Assembly (NCBI GenBank): GCA_022823225.1
Contig: JAJDXM010000024.1
Coordinates: 62,001-126,000 of the forward strand
From: Gemmatimonadota bacterium
GTDB taxonomy: Bacteria; Gemmatimonadota; Gemmatimonadetes; Longimicrobiales; Gaopeijiaceae
Direction: 5' to 3'
DNA length: 64,000 nt
This document shows positions 1 to 8,215 of this stretch, one piece after another (within the stretch, counting starts at the first letter, position 1; the number at the start of each line of letters is the position of its first letter). The notes under the pieces are model-generated. The model ran no database searches. It saw only the letters and a program-made list of their open reading frames with translations, and was not told the DNA's origin. Both the position numbers and the translations under genes were made by a program.

Positions 1-369
1 ACGCTGACCAGGGCGTGGGTCGACCGTACGCGGAACGACCGGATGGCAGCGCTGGAGGCGGTGGTCGCCGCCCAGGGTCGGCATCTGGAGCAGACCGGCG
101 GGTACACCGCCGTGGCTGAGGACCTTCCGGGATTCGGCACCCTGGCCGACTACGGCCTGCCCGGGCACCTCCTGCTCGACCTCGCCACAACCGACGAAGG
201 CTGGAGCGCCCGGCTGGTCGCGAAGGACAGCTGGACGACCAGCCCCTACACTCACATGTCGCCGCTGCATGATTGTTTCGCCTTTGCGGGTGCGGCGCCG
301 GCGGAGTGGGAGGAGTTGGCGGCCGAGGAGGAGACGGTGCTGGCGGAGCGGACGCCTGTGTGCCTCTGA
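1..369 (+). CDS. Hypothetical secreted-family protein, 5' end cut by window
   Basis: The reading frame is open from base 1 and ends at TGA 367-369, so the true start lies upstream of the window. The visible 122 residues match the C-terminal half of the protein at 1416-2087. Shared blocks are RAALEA(L/V), LP.FG(S/T)LAD.GLP, a (D/E)GWSAR block and CFAFAGA.PE.W. The helix with the alanine/glutamine-rich start and the short beta blocks after it resemble the globular part of pseudopilins, but the hydrophobic N-terminal helix that would prove this is not visible. The function is unknown. It is divergent in orientation to its paralog, with the deiminase-fold gene between them. Confidence 0.75.
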   Translation, partial: TLTRAWVDRTRNDRMAALEAVVAAQGRHLEQTGGYTAVAEDLPGFGTLADYGLPGHLLLDLATTDEGWSARLVAKDSWTTSPYTHMSPLHDCFAFAGAAPAEWEELAAEEETVLAERTPVCL

Positions 370-479
370 TGTCCCGGAGGAGCGCCTTGCCAGCCCGGGG
401 CCTCGCCGCCCCCGATGCTGCGCGGGGCTCATCCGCGGACAGCCTGGGGTTGATCCTGCGCCGCCCAGCCGGGTGAACG

Positions 480-1442
480 GTGCAATTCGGCGTCGCCAGC
501 ATGGTCGCTCCGCTACGCCGCCTGGCAATGCGCCGGCCCGGCCCGGCAACCCTTGAGGCCGACCCCTCGCTCTGGCACTACGCGGGGCCCCTCGACGCGG
601 ACCGGCTGACGCACCAGTACGATGCCTTCGCCGGGTGCGTGGCCGACTCGGGCGCCCGGATCGAGTGGATCCCTCCGGCCGACGACGGCCTCGCCGATTC
701 GAACTTTGTCTTCGATCCCTCCGTCATGACGCCCTGGGGTGCGATCCTGCTCCGGCCCGGCAAGGTGTTGCGCCAGCCGGAAGTGGCACTCCACGACGAA
801 CTCTACCGGCGCCTCGGCGTGCCGGTGATCGGCAGGATCGAGCCGCCCGCCACGGTCGAGGGCGGCGATCTGGTGTGGCTGGACGAGCGGACGCTGGCGG
901 CGGGGCGCACCTTCCGCACGACCCAGGCGGGGATCGGGCAGCTGGAGCGCATTCTGGCGCCTCGCGGGGTTCGAGTCCATGCCTTCGATCTCCCCATGTG
1001 GCAAGGGAGCGCGGCCTGCCTGCACCTGTTGTCCGTGATCAGCCCGCTGGACCGTGATCTGGCGCTCGTCTATCCGCGGTTGCTGCCCGTCGCGCTCGGC
1101 CGGCTGCTCCGCGAGCGCGGGATCCGATGCCTGGAGGCGGGCGACGAGGAGTTCGGGGCATCGCGGGGGCTCAGCCTGAACGTGCTGGCGACCGGGCCGC
1201 GCAAGTGCATCGCGGTGGGCGGCTTTCCCCACACGGTTCGGATGATGTGCGACGCGGGATGCGAGGTGACCTGCTTCGACGCGGACGCGCTGTGCATTCC
1301 GTGCGAGGGTGGGCCGACCTGTCTGACGCTGCCGTTGCGGCGGGGTTGGCAACGGCGCGTGGATGATCCCCGGGTCGCACCGAGGGCGGCGCTTCAGGAA
1401 TTCGAAAAAATGGATTCACTCCACGGGCTGCCAAACATCTGA
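480..1442 (+). CDS. Arginine deiminase / dimethylargininase-fold hydrolase
   Basis: This is a cytosolic enzyme of the guanidino-group-modifying superfamily (arginine deiminase, DDAH, amidinotransferase). Visible family marks are MRRPG near residue 17, FVFDP with Asp79, VEGGD with Glu127 and Asp130, His182 in CLHLLSVI, and a C-terminal nucleophile Cys281 in GGPTCLTLPLRR. At about 320 residues it has the size of a DDAH-like or citrullinase-like member rather than a full arginine deiminase. The start is the GTG at 480; ATG 501 is an alternative that keeps all motifs. It overlaps the 3' end of the convergent gene by 27 bases. The exact substrate (arginine, methylarginine, or another guanidino compound) cannot be told from sequence. 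Confidence 0.8.
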   Translation: MQFGVASMVAPLRRLAMRRPGPATLEADPSLWHYAGPLDADRLTHQYDAFAGCVADSGARIEWIPPADDGLADSNFVFDPSVMTPWGAILLRPGKVLRQPEVALHDELYRRLGVPVIGRIEPPATVEGGDLVWLDERTLAAGRTFRTTQAGIGQLERILAPRGVRVHAFDLPMWQGSAACLHLLSVISPLDRDLALVYPRLLPVALGRLLRERGIRCLEAGDEEFGASRGLSLNVLATGPRKCIAVGGFPHTVRMMCDAGCEVTCFDADALCIPCEGGPTCLTLPLRRGWQRRVDDPRVAPRAALQEFEKMDSLHGLPNI

Positions 1443-2087
1443 ACACATGGGTTCCCGCTCCGTGAACGCAGGCCTATCCTTGCCAGGGGCCTTTGTCCAC
1501 TTCTCGGGCACGGCGCCAGCGAAGGCGAAGCAGCCTTTCGGAACCCCGTACTCCACGTGTTCCGACCAGCCGGTGTTCGCACTCACCCGCGCGCTCCAGC
1601 CGTCGTTCGTGGCTGTCAGGTCGAGTTCGAAGTACGACGGGAGGCCATGGTCGGCGAGGCTGCCGAAATCCGGCAACTCCCCGGCCTCCTGTGCATACTT
1701 CCCGTGTCTCTCTCGATGCCGGTCCTGCGCGGCGATCAGCGCCTCCAGAGCCGCACGTTGATTCTCCCCGCGGCGCTTCATCCAATCCACGGTGACCACG
1801 TAGACCCCGGTGCTCTTCACCCGAAAGCCATGGTGCTCTTCGATCCACCGCCAGCACACGAAACCGAAGCTGTGGATATCGGTATTGGTCAGACCGTGGT
1901 CGTCCAGGTCGAAATCCGGTATTTCGACCTCGATGACCCGATCGTCGAGGATCACCACCGTCTCCGGCATATCGGCGTGATTTCCGGCTCGCCCGCTGCA
2001 CTTCAGGTCGCCGGGCGACGGCGCGGCACCGCCGGGCAGCAACGCGACAGAGGACACGAAAAGCAAAGCGGCAATCAGACTGGGCAT
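1416..2087 (-). CDS. Hypothetical secreted protein, paralog of the gene at 1-369
   Basis: A 223-residue protein with a hydrophobic N-terminal signal peptide (about residues 1-22, ending near GGAAPS). ATG 2087 is preceded by a GGAAGGA ribosome site. The middle region is acidic (DDRVIEVEIPDFDLDD). The last 110 residues match the partial protein at the window start, including a predicted helix RAALEALIAAQDRH followed by the GKYA, DGWSAR and CFAFAGA blocks. That layout recalls the soluble part of pilin-like proteins, but there is no prepilin cleavage motif. Cysteines at about 30, 75, 183 and 211 could form disulfides outside the cytoplasm. No known function. Confidence 0.75.
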   Translation of the reverse strand: MPSLIAALLFVSSVALLPGGAAPSPGDLKCSGRAGNHADMPETVVILDDRVIEVEIPDFDLDDHGLTNTDIHSFGFVCWRWIEEHHGFRVKSTGVYVVTVDWMKRRGENQRAALEALIAAQDRHRERHGKYAQEAGELPDFGSLADHGLPSYFELDLTATNDGWSARVSANTGWSEHVEYGVPKGCFAFAGAVPEKWTKAPGKDRPAFTEREPMCSDVWQPVE

Positions 2088-2304
2088 CGGTCTTCCTTCC
2101 TCTCGGCTCGGGAACTCACGGCCCCGCCGCTCTCGTCAGCAGTGAACTTCCGGGACGCAACACTGAATCTACGCGTTGCCGTGCCGGACCATTACAGCGT
2201 CGCGCACATTCGCGCAAACACGGTTCTGACCCGGGCGATGACTGCGACGTGTGTATTCGCTTCCGCGCCGATCCGGAACCGCGGCCCACAATCGGCGAGA
2301 TTCT

Positions 2305-2334
2305 TTGACCGCTTGAACTCGTCGTGACTAGACT
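2305..2334 (+). promoter_or_regulatory. Possible sigma-70 promoter for the membrane protein gene at 2382
   Basis: TTGACC at 2305-2310 and TAGACT at 2329-2334 are separated by 18 bases. The start codon is 48 bases further on, with GGAGGT at 2371-2376. Three GACTA units (2326-2341) overlap the -10 region. The match is partial, so the call is tentative. Confidence 0.35.
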
Positions 2335-2381
2335 AGGACTAGATTCCATGCACCCGCAACCCGTGCTCCCGGAGGTCACCA

Positions 2382-2834
2382 ATGGCGGATTCGCCGAACA
2401 GGATTTCGGAGTCTCAGAAATCGCACATCCGGATCATGACTGGAGGTGCGGTAGGCCTGGCCGCAGGGTTGATGCGGGGACTGGACTCGGTGTTGATGCC
2501 CCTGTACGGGCCGAATCTCTTCGCTTTGGGCGGTCTCGCCGGAGCCGCGGCCTACCTCGGTTGGCGCGCCCTCCAGAGCATGAAGCGGGATTCCCAGCTC
2601 GATTTCCAGCTTCAGAACCTCGCGCTCTGGTTCGGTGCCGCGGCCGGGGTCACGGTGAGCGTGCCGATTCTGGCCGATGACGCCATTGGCGGATCGCTGC
2701 TCATGTGGCTGGTGGTGGCGCTCGCGGGCGGGATGCTCATCAAGTTCGGGCGGAAGGAGCAAAGGGACGGAGGGGGCACCGCCCCATTGGCCCGGCTTAC
2801 GGAATCCGATGGGGGCCGGCAGTCCGTGGAATAG
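2382..2834 (+). CDS. Small membrane protein, short paralog of the 15.1 and 25.1 kb proteins
   Basis: A 150-residue protein with several hydrophobic segments (about residues 19-38, 42-60, 80-95 and 103-120). It shares a signature with the proteins at 15140-15820 and 25079-25693: TGGAVGLA near the start, a central (A/I)(L/I)(Q/R)SMK.(D/G).QL(D/S)FQLQN, and a C-terminal GG(M/I)L(I/V)(K/Q)FG(P/R)(K/R)E. Unlike those two it lacks the 60-residue N-terminal helical domain. ATG 2382 follows GGAGGT at 5 bases spacing. The FQLQN loop between membrane segments is the best conserved part, but no function is known to me. Confidence 0.8.
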   Translation: MADSPNRISESQKSHIRIMTGGAVGLAAGLMRGLDSVLMPLYGPNLFALGGLAGAAAYLGWRALQSMKRDSQLDFQLQNLALWFGAAAGVTVSVPILADDAIGGSLLMWLVVALAGGMLIKFGRKEQRDGGGTAPLARLTESDGGRQSVE

Positions 2835-2879
2835 GTCCCGCCGCTCTCGGCTGTTCCTCGGACGAATAGCGGTGCCATT

Positions 2880-2897
2880 CGCCGCTGATCCGCGGCG
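2880..2897. terminator. Possible hairpin between convergent genes
   Basis: CGCCGC at 2880-2885 and GCGGCG at 2892-2897 can form a 6-bp stem just outside the stop codon of the minus-strand gene. It lies between convergent genes ending at 2834 and 2898. No U-tract is present, so termination is only suggested by position. Confidence 0.3.
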
Positions 2898-4292
2898 CTA
2901 CGAGGCCCCGCGCAGCCTCCTCGACATCCACTCCAGCATCAGCAGTCCCAGGAGCGCGCCGAACATCCAGGGCAGCAGCCGCGGATCGTCCAGAATGCTC
3001 GCAAGTTCGAGTTGGGCGGGCTCGGGCGCGCCGATGGTCTCGATCAGAGTGGCGCGGGGCGTGGGCTCGACTTCCTCGGATACGGCGCGGTCAAAACGGG
3101 GTGCGTACGCCACGCCGCTGGCCAGAGCGGCCCACCACAGCCGGTGGCTCTCCACGGCGCCGTCGTCGAGTCCGGCCATCCGCCAGCGCCAGGTGTCAAG
3201 GTAGCCGATCTGGATGACGCGGCCGTCTCCGACGCGCCAGCCGGCGATGGCGACGTCGTCGTCGCGCATCTCCAGAGCAATGGCGCCGCGCTTGAGATTG
3301 TAGAGGTCGCCGAGGGCGAAGGACCGGCGGGGGTCGTCGGCGGTTTCGGGACGGAAGTCGGTGGGCCGGGTCGGGATTCCCCACCGTGCGGGCAGGAGTG
3401 ATCCGAGTCCGGGGACAGACGACGCCTCGCCCAGCACGATGAGCCCTCCGCCCCGCCTGACGTAAGGCGGGAGCTGGTCCGCGTACCGCCGGATCACCGA
3501 GTCCATCGCCACCACGAAGGAGTAGCGGGCGGTGTCGAGCCCGATCTGTCCCGGTCCCTGTTCCACATCCCCGCTGGGAGCCACGGCGAAGCGTGCGTCG
3601 ACCTCCCAGCCATGCTCCTCGAGCGCCGCGGCGACGAACTTGCCCTCCCATCCGGCCATTCCCACGACCAGGGCGGACTTGATCGAGACCGAGTCGCGCA
3701 GGTCGTTGGTGGCGGCTCCCCGTCCGTCGAGCGTCGCGCGGATCCGGCCCTCCAGCCGCGGCAGAACGAAGACGGCGCCGTGCCCGTCCACGGACGCGCT
3801 GTCGACGGCGCCGAGTTCGTCGTCCAGCTGCACCCGGGCACCGGGAGAGGCCGCCACCCAGACCCGTGAAGGCTTTTGTGGATCGGCGACCGGCTCCACG
3901 CTTACCGCGCTCGGCGCGGGGGCATCGCCGTTCCACCCCGCCACCGTTCCCGCCCCGGGGAAGGCCGCGATCCAGTCCCGCACGCCCGGCGCCGGGATCG
4001 AGTCAAGCGAGACGTGGATGCGCCGCGGGTTCACGTCGGTGCTCCACCGGGCGAGCGCCTCCTCGACTGCGGGGCCCTCGGCCCGGAGGGAGGGGCGTGC
4101 CCGCTGGGCCCGGAGGGCGTGGCCCAAAAGCAGCGCGATGAGGGCCAGCGCTGCCAGCCGCGCCCCGCGTTCCAGCAGGATGCGGAAACGGTGCCGGCGC
4201 CTGATTGCAGCTTCGGCTTCGCGGGCGCGGGCCGTGCGTGCGGGCTCCGGCGCATCCGGCCCGCCGGCCCGCCGGTCAGCTGGTGAGCGCAT
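2898..4292 (-). CDS. Membrane-anchored protein with glutamine-amidotransferase-like region, last gene of the Bat/Tld cluster
   Basis: A 464-residue protein with a basic N-terminus, a membrane segment at about residues 44-61, a long extracytoplasmic region and a C-terminal membrane segment (about 437-455) ending in basic residues. The region from about 205 to 365 alternates strands and helices, with VVAMDSVIRRYADQLPPYVRRGGGLIVLGE. That arrangement is seen in the class I glutamine-amidotransferase-like fold of BatA-associated proteins, where a catalytic triad is usually absent; I see no nucleophile Cys motif. The start overlaps the upstream DUF4159 gene by 17 bases, so the two are translationally linked. 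Its likely role is in the MoxR/Bat envelope complex, inferred from context only. Confidence 0.7.
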   Translation of the reverse strand: MRSPADRRAGGPDAPEPARTARAREAEAAIRRRHRFRILLERGARLAALALIALLLGHALRAQRARPSLRAEGPAVEEALARWSTDVNPRRIHVSLDSIPAPGVRDWIAAFPGAGTVAGWNGDAPAPSAVSVEPVADPQKPSRVWVAASPGARVQLDDELGAVDSASVDGHGAVFVLPRLEGRIRATLDGRGAATNDLRDSVSIKSALVVGMAGWEGKFVAAALEEHGWEVDARFAVAPSGDVEQGPGQIGLDTARYSFVVAMDSVIRRYADQLPPYVRRGGGLIVLGEASSVPGLGSLLPARWGIPTRPTDFRPETADDPRRSFALGDLYNLKRGAIALEMRDDDVAIAGWRVGDGRVIQIGYLDTWRWRMAGLDDGAVESHRLWWAALASGVAYAPRFDRAVSEEVEPTPRATLIETIGAPEPAQLELASILDDPRLLPWMFGALLGLLMLEWMSRRLRGAS

Positions 4293-5046
4293 AGACCACC
4301 AGGTTCACGCCGAAGCGCGTCGGGTCGACCGCGATGAACCGCTTGGTGTCGGGTCCGAAGGACCACTCCGAGGTGTAGTCCTTGCTGCTGTAGAGGAGCC
4401 CGATGCGGTCGTCGCGCATCACGCCGTAGAGGTGGCGGTGGAGCAGGTTGTCGCCCCAGCCGTTGAGTTCGTGCGACGTGGCGGGCGGACCGCGGTCGAA
4501 CTCGAAGAACTTGGTGTAGATGGGATGATCGTTGGGGATCTCCTCGAGTGCGTCCGGACCGAAGACGGTGGCGATCTCCTCGTGGGCCGTCTTGTGGAAC
4601 TCCCCGTCGATGTCGTGGTTGTGGTCGTCGATGACGATGAAGCCGCCCCGGTCGACGTAGTCGCGCAGGTTGGTCCGTTCCTGCTCGGTGAAGGCCAGGG
4701 GGAAGTGGCCCGTGAACCACATGAAGGGGTGCTCGAGGATCCGGCGGCTGCCGAGCGGGACGATGCTGCCCCGCGGCGCCACCGGCAGGATGGTGTAGCG
4801 CGCGATCGTGTCGATCAGGTTGGCCACCATGCCCAGGCCGCTCTCCCAGTCGCCCACCTCGTACTGCACCGACGTCCAGCGGAACTCCTGTGCGGGGAGC
4901 GGTGGTTCGAGGGGGCGGACGCCGTCTCCCCTTCTGGCCCAGGGGTGGATCACTCCGGCCAACTCGTTCGCAATCCCGGCGTCGGCCGGCCGGCCGCCAG
5001 CCGGAATCCCTCCTGCGGGATGGCGCGCATTCAACGTCTTCGCCAC
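4276..5046 (-). CDS. DUF4159 domain-containing protein
   Basis: 256 residues matching the DUF4159 family. Visible family features are FRWTSVQYEVGDW, a block with HPFMWFTGHFPLAFTEQE, and RDYVDRGGFIVIDDHNHD, where the sheet-turn-GGF pattern resembles a glutamine-amidotransferase-like fold. The C-terminus has YTSEWSFGPD and a final hydrophobic stretch. There is no clear signal peptide from this start (ATG 5046). It overlaps the upstream gene by 16 bases and the downstream gene by 17, a fully coupled arrangement. DUF4159 genes are regularly found beside MoxR, DUF58 and BatA genes, but the biochemical role is not established. Confidence 0.85.
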   Translation of the reverse strand: MAKTLNARHPAGGIPAGGRPADAGIANELAGVIHPWARRGDGVRPLEPPLPAQEFRWTSVQYEVGDWESGLGMVANLIDTIARYTILPVAPRGSIVPLGSRRILEHPFMWFTGHFPLAFTEQERTNLRDYVDRGGFIVIDDHNHDIDGEFHKTAHEEIATVFGPDALEEIPNDHPIYTKFFEFDRGPPATSHELNGWGDNLLHRHLYGVMRDDRIGLLYSSKDYTSEWSFGPDTKRFIAVDPTRFGVNLVVYALTS

Positions 5047-6965
5047 ATCGCACTCCAGGCTGTGAGCCTTTGTCTGACGATCGTCTTACCCTCGAGGTAG
5101 CGGCGCACGTCCGCGAGCGGAGCGGACGCGTCTTCGTTGTCCCGGATGGCGTTGATCGCCTCTCCGAGGAACGATGCGAGGTCGGGATACTCCCGCAACG
5201 CTTCGACCTGCATGAGCATGAGTGTGTTTACGGCGCTGTCGGGCGCGGCCTCGAGGAACTGCATGGACCGCGTGTAGTGCCCCAGCATTTCCTGGCGCAG
5301 TTCGCCGGATACCGGTCTTCGGACCCGGGGCGCGGCGTACCCGGTATCGTGTCCCTGCATTCGCACCCGTCCCAGGTTGACCAGCAGTTCGGGCGGCTGG
5401 CCCCGGAAGTAGTAGCGTTCCGCCAGCGCGTATTCCTCCAGGAGTGCCAGAGCCGCCCACAGTGGCGGAAGCGCCTCTGCGGTCTCCGCGATGTAGAGTG
5501 CCCGTGCGCCCTCCCACAACGCCTCGTGCGCCTCGGCCAGAAGTGGATTGGGGTCGAACACGCCCTCCATCGTCCACTCCACCTGCATCTGTTCGACCGT
5601 GCGGATCAGTCTGCGCAGCTGCAGCCCGATGGTCTGCGCCGAATCGACGAAGAGGTCGCGGTCCATCGTGTGCTTCTCCGCGTCGATTTCCTCGGTGAGC
5701 TGGATGATGAATCGGAGGGTAAGGAACAGGGTGTCGTTGGGCGGCGGGGCCCCCTCGATCGCGAGCGAGTCGTACTCCGACGCGGTCGCGACGCGCAGCA
5801 CGCGCGTCTCCGAGGTGGTGTAGCTGGGGCCGGAGAGCGTGTTGTTGTCGAAGGTGACGGCGCGCAGCGAAAGCATGTCCCCCTCTTCGAGGCGGAAGTC
5901 GGCCAGCGGGACCGTCATCGCGAACTCACCGGTCCGGGCGCCCGAGAAGTTCCTGCGCCGGAGAGTGTCGCGGCGGAAGGTGATGTGCCCCTCGTCCTGT
6001 CCCATCGTTACGATCGACTCGAAGAAGGCACCGCCGAGCCCGATGTCGTCGCTCATCCGGGCCTGCAGCGCGATGTCGCCGCGGATGACGCGAACGGTGG
6101 TGTCACGGAGCGGCAGCAGCAGTTCGACCGAGGGTGCATTGTCCCTGCTTGGCGCGATTACCACCAGGCGGCGGTACTGGCGGTCGCGGAGCTCCAGAGC
6201 CACGGCGGAATCGGGCATGGTGAACCCCGACCGCCACCCGTCGCTTCCGTCCGGTGACGCGTCCAGCGGGGTCTCGCCCAGCAGGATCTCGATGCCATCG
6301 GGGATTCCAAGGCCCTGAAGATCGACCCTGCTCCCCGCGAGGCCCGCGATGGACGCGGGGTCCTCGAACTCCTCGATTTCGAAACCGCTTCTCGCCGCGT
6401 AGGCCGGCGGGGTCACCGCCCCGCGGAGCACCTCCAGCCGATTGGGCATTTCGTATTCGGCCGACGCCTCGACATTGCCCACGCCGACCGCGGCCGCGCG
6501 CCAGTCGGCGGGCATCGCGGCGAAGGTGGCGCCCGTGAGCAGGAGGACGAACCCGGCGGGGAGAAGCGATCTCCACGCCGCCCGTCTCACGAACGACCCG
6601 GGGTCGGCCTTCGCGACGATCGGGGCCAGGCGCTCACCCAACCGGTCCGCATAGCGCGCGTCGATCGCGGTCATCAGGGCGTAGCGAAGCTCGGGGGCGC
6701 GCTCCTCGACCCAAAGAGCCACCCTGGGGACCGACCACACGAAGCGGCGGCGCCAGAGGACGAAGATCAGGATGCCAACCCCGGCGAGGAGCCCCCCGGG
6801 GAGGACCGCCGCCCGGATCCCGGGTGGAAAGGGGAAGAAGAGGGAGAGCAGCATCGCGATGACGAGGACACCGAAGGTCATGCCGGCACCCCACAGCAGC
6901 GCACTGGCCCCGGCAACAACCCCGAGTCCCAGCTTCGTGCGCCTCACCTGCTCGATCGCCGTCAT
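5031..6965 (-). CDS. DUF4175-like large membrane protein
   Basis: 644 residues. Two close N-terminal membrane segments (about 12-45 and 53-70) are followed by a cytosolic stretch containing WVEERAPELRYALMTAIDA and a third segment at about 134-150. The rest is a long extracytoplasmic region with immunoglobulin-like beta strands (TPPAYAARSGFEIEEF, GSRVDLQGLGIP, DDIGLGGAFFESIVTMG). The C-terminal third is helical, with repeated acidic helices. This order resembles DUF4175 family proteins. The start codon overlaps the stop of the upstream BatA gene (ATGA at 6962-6965). It is probably a structural or adaptor partner of the Bat proteins. Confidence 0.75.
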   Translation of the reverse strand: MTAIEQVRRTKLGLGVVAGASALLWGAGMTFGVLVIAMLLSLFFPFPPGIRAAVLPGGLLAGVGILIFVLWRRRFVWSVPRVALWVEERAPELRYALMTAIDARYADRLGERLAPIVAKADPGSFVRRAAWRSLLPAGFVLLLTGATFAAMPADWRAAAVGVGNVEASAEYEMPNRLEVLRGAVTPPAYAARSGFEIEEFEDPASIAGLAGSRVDLQGLGIPDGIEILLGETPLDASPDGSDGWRSGFTMPDSAVALELRDRQYRRLVVIAPSRDNAPSVELLLPLRDTTVRVIRGDIALQARMSDDIGLGGAFFESIVTMGQDEGHITFRRDTLRRRNFSGARTGEFAMTVPLADFRLEEGDMLSLRAVTFDNNTLSGPSYTTSETRVLRVATASEYDSLAIEGAPPPNDTLFLTLRFIIQLTEEIDAEKHTMDRDLFVDSAQTIGLQLRRLIRTVEQMQVEWTMEGVFDPNPLLAEAHEALWEGARALYIAETAEALPPLWAALALLEEYALAERYYFRGQPPELLVNLGRVRMQGHDTGYAAPRVRRPVSGELRQEMLGHYTRSMQFLEAAPDSAVNTLMLMQVEALREYPDLASFLGEAINAIRDNEDASAPLADVRRYLEGKTIVRQRLTAWSAMWRRR

Positions 6966-8215
6966 GCCGCCCTGATCTCGCCAGACCGTTCAACCACCCT
7001 GTTCGTTTGCCCTCCCGACGCCAGCCGCCGCCTGAGCCAAAGTTCCGCGAGGGCCACCGCAAGGGCAAATCCGAGGATCCAGGGAACGGCGGGCGTCACG
7101 CGCAACACCTGGCGGGGCACCTCGGCGGCCGGGGCCAGCGTTTCGTCGCCGGCAAAGGCGGCCATGAATTCCTCCGAGAGGGGTGACATGTCGCGCGGCG
7201 GTCCGCAGGGGCCCTCCAGCCCGGCCACGAAACGCTGGAAGTCCGGGCGGAGGATGGCGTCTCCTTCGGTGGGCATGGGAATCGCGACGGATCGCATGCA
7301 GCCGCCGGCCGTGGGGCGCTCGAAGGCTGCCGGTTCGCCGTCCATCCAGCGGGCGTAGACACGGGTCTCGGCGGCGTCGACCGACCCGGTTCCGTCCCCC
7401 GGCTCCTCGACGGCCCCTGGCGCTGGCTGCCATCGGCGTACGAAGGGGTAGACCATCACGGCGTCGTTGGCGCGGACTCCGCCGATCGTGTCCGGTGGCT
7501 CACGCACGGCCCAGAGCGCGGTCGCGCCGGAGTCGGCCCACTCGACGCGCTCCACACTGCGGGCCCCGTCCGGCTGCTGCGCCGCCCCCGCAACCCGCAC
7601 CGCGTCGATCCGGCCGGGCCAAAGGTCGCGAATATCTTCCGTGGCCGCGTCCCGCTCCTCCTGCGCGAACGGCGAGATCACCACCAGTTGCAGCGAGTCG
7701 GCGCCGTCGCGGAGCCGCGAGCCGATCCTCAACGCGGCGATCAGGGCGGTGGAGAGCGACCCCCTGGAAGCCCGGTCCCACCGCGCGTCGTCGCGCAGAC
7801 CCTCCAGCGCGGCGGCCGTCCCGTCCTCGATCTCCCGCGCCTCGTCGTCGAAGAAGACGACCGCGGTGGCGCCTTCGACGTAACCGAGCGCGCTGTCCGC
7901 GAGTTCGCCGTGACTCCCGACAGCCCGCGACACGTCCACCACGGTGATCCGGGACACCGGCTGTGCGAATGGGTGAATCAGGGGGCGGGCCAGCGCCGCA
8001 CCGAGCAGAAGGATCAACAGGACTCGCAGCGCCAGAAGCCAGAGGTCGCTGAAGCGAAGCGTGATTGTAGTCGCCTGCACGGGGACCCTCGGGACGAACC
8101 GCACGGTGGGAAGCAGGTCCGTGTCGGGCTCCCTGGTGGAGAGGAAGTGGAGCGCCACGACCCCCGCCGCGACGATCCCGGCGGCGGCGAGAAATGCGGG
8201 AGCAAGGAAGATCAA
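6962..8215 (-). CDS. BatA-domain (aerotolerance regulator N-terminal) membrane protein
   Basis: 417 residues. The N-terminus (MIFLAPAFLAAAGIVAAG, then ALHFLSTREPD) is the typical BatA N-terminal membrane segment followed by a short motif. A second membrane segment lies at about 58-80 (LWLLALRVLLILLLGAALARP), just before the von Willebrand-A-like start TVVDVSRAV. The vWA metal site is degenerate: DVSRA stands where DxSxS is expected. A last membrane segment is near 374-392. The gene overlaps both neighbours by four bases. Family members work with MoxR ATPases and DUF58 proteins in the cell envelope. Here the vWA part probably binds partners without a metal, which is inference. Confidence 0.85.
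   Translation of the reverse strand: MIFLAPAFLAAAGIVAAGVVALHFLSTREPDTDLLPTVRFVPRVPVQATTITLRFSDLWLLALRVLLILLLGAALARPLIHPFAQPVSRITVVDVSRAVGSHGELADSALGYVEGATAVVFFDDEAREIEDGTAAALEGLRDDARWDRASRGSLSTALIAALRIGSRLRDGADSLQLVVISPFAQEERDAATEDIRDLWPGRIDAVRVAGAAQQPDGARSVERVEWADSGATALWAVREPPDTIGGVRANDAVMVYPFVRRWQPAPGAVEEPGDGTGSVDAAETRVYARWMDGEPAAFERPTAGGCMRSVAIPMPTEGDAILRPDFQRFVAGLEGPCGPPRDMSPLSEEFMAAFAGDETLAPAAEVPRQVLRVTPAVPWILGFALAVALAELWLRRRLASGGQTNRVVERSGEIRAA

Noticed and set aside
966-980. tRNA-like GGTTCGAGTCC (968-978)
   Set aside because: It lies inside the deiminase-fold gene and no cloverleaf or acceptor stem can be drawn around it.
3532-5100. A 522-codon plus-strand frame opposite the DUF4159 region
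   Set aside because: Low-complexity serine/arginine translation and no ribosome site; the minus-strand genes overlap in operon fashion.
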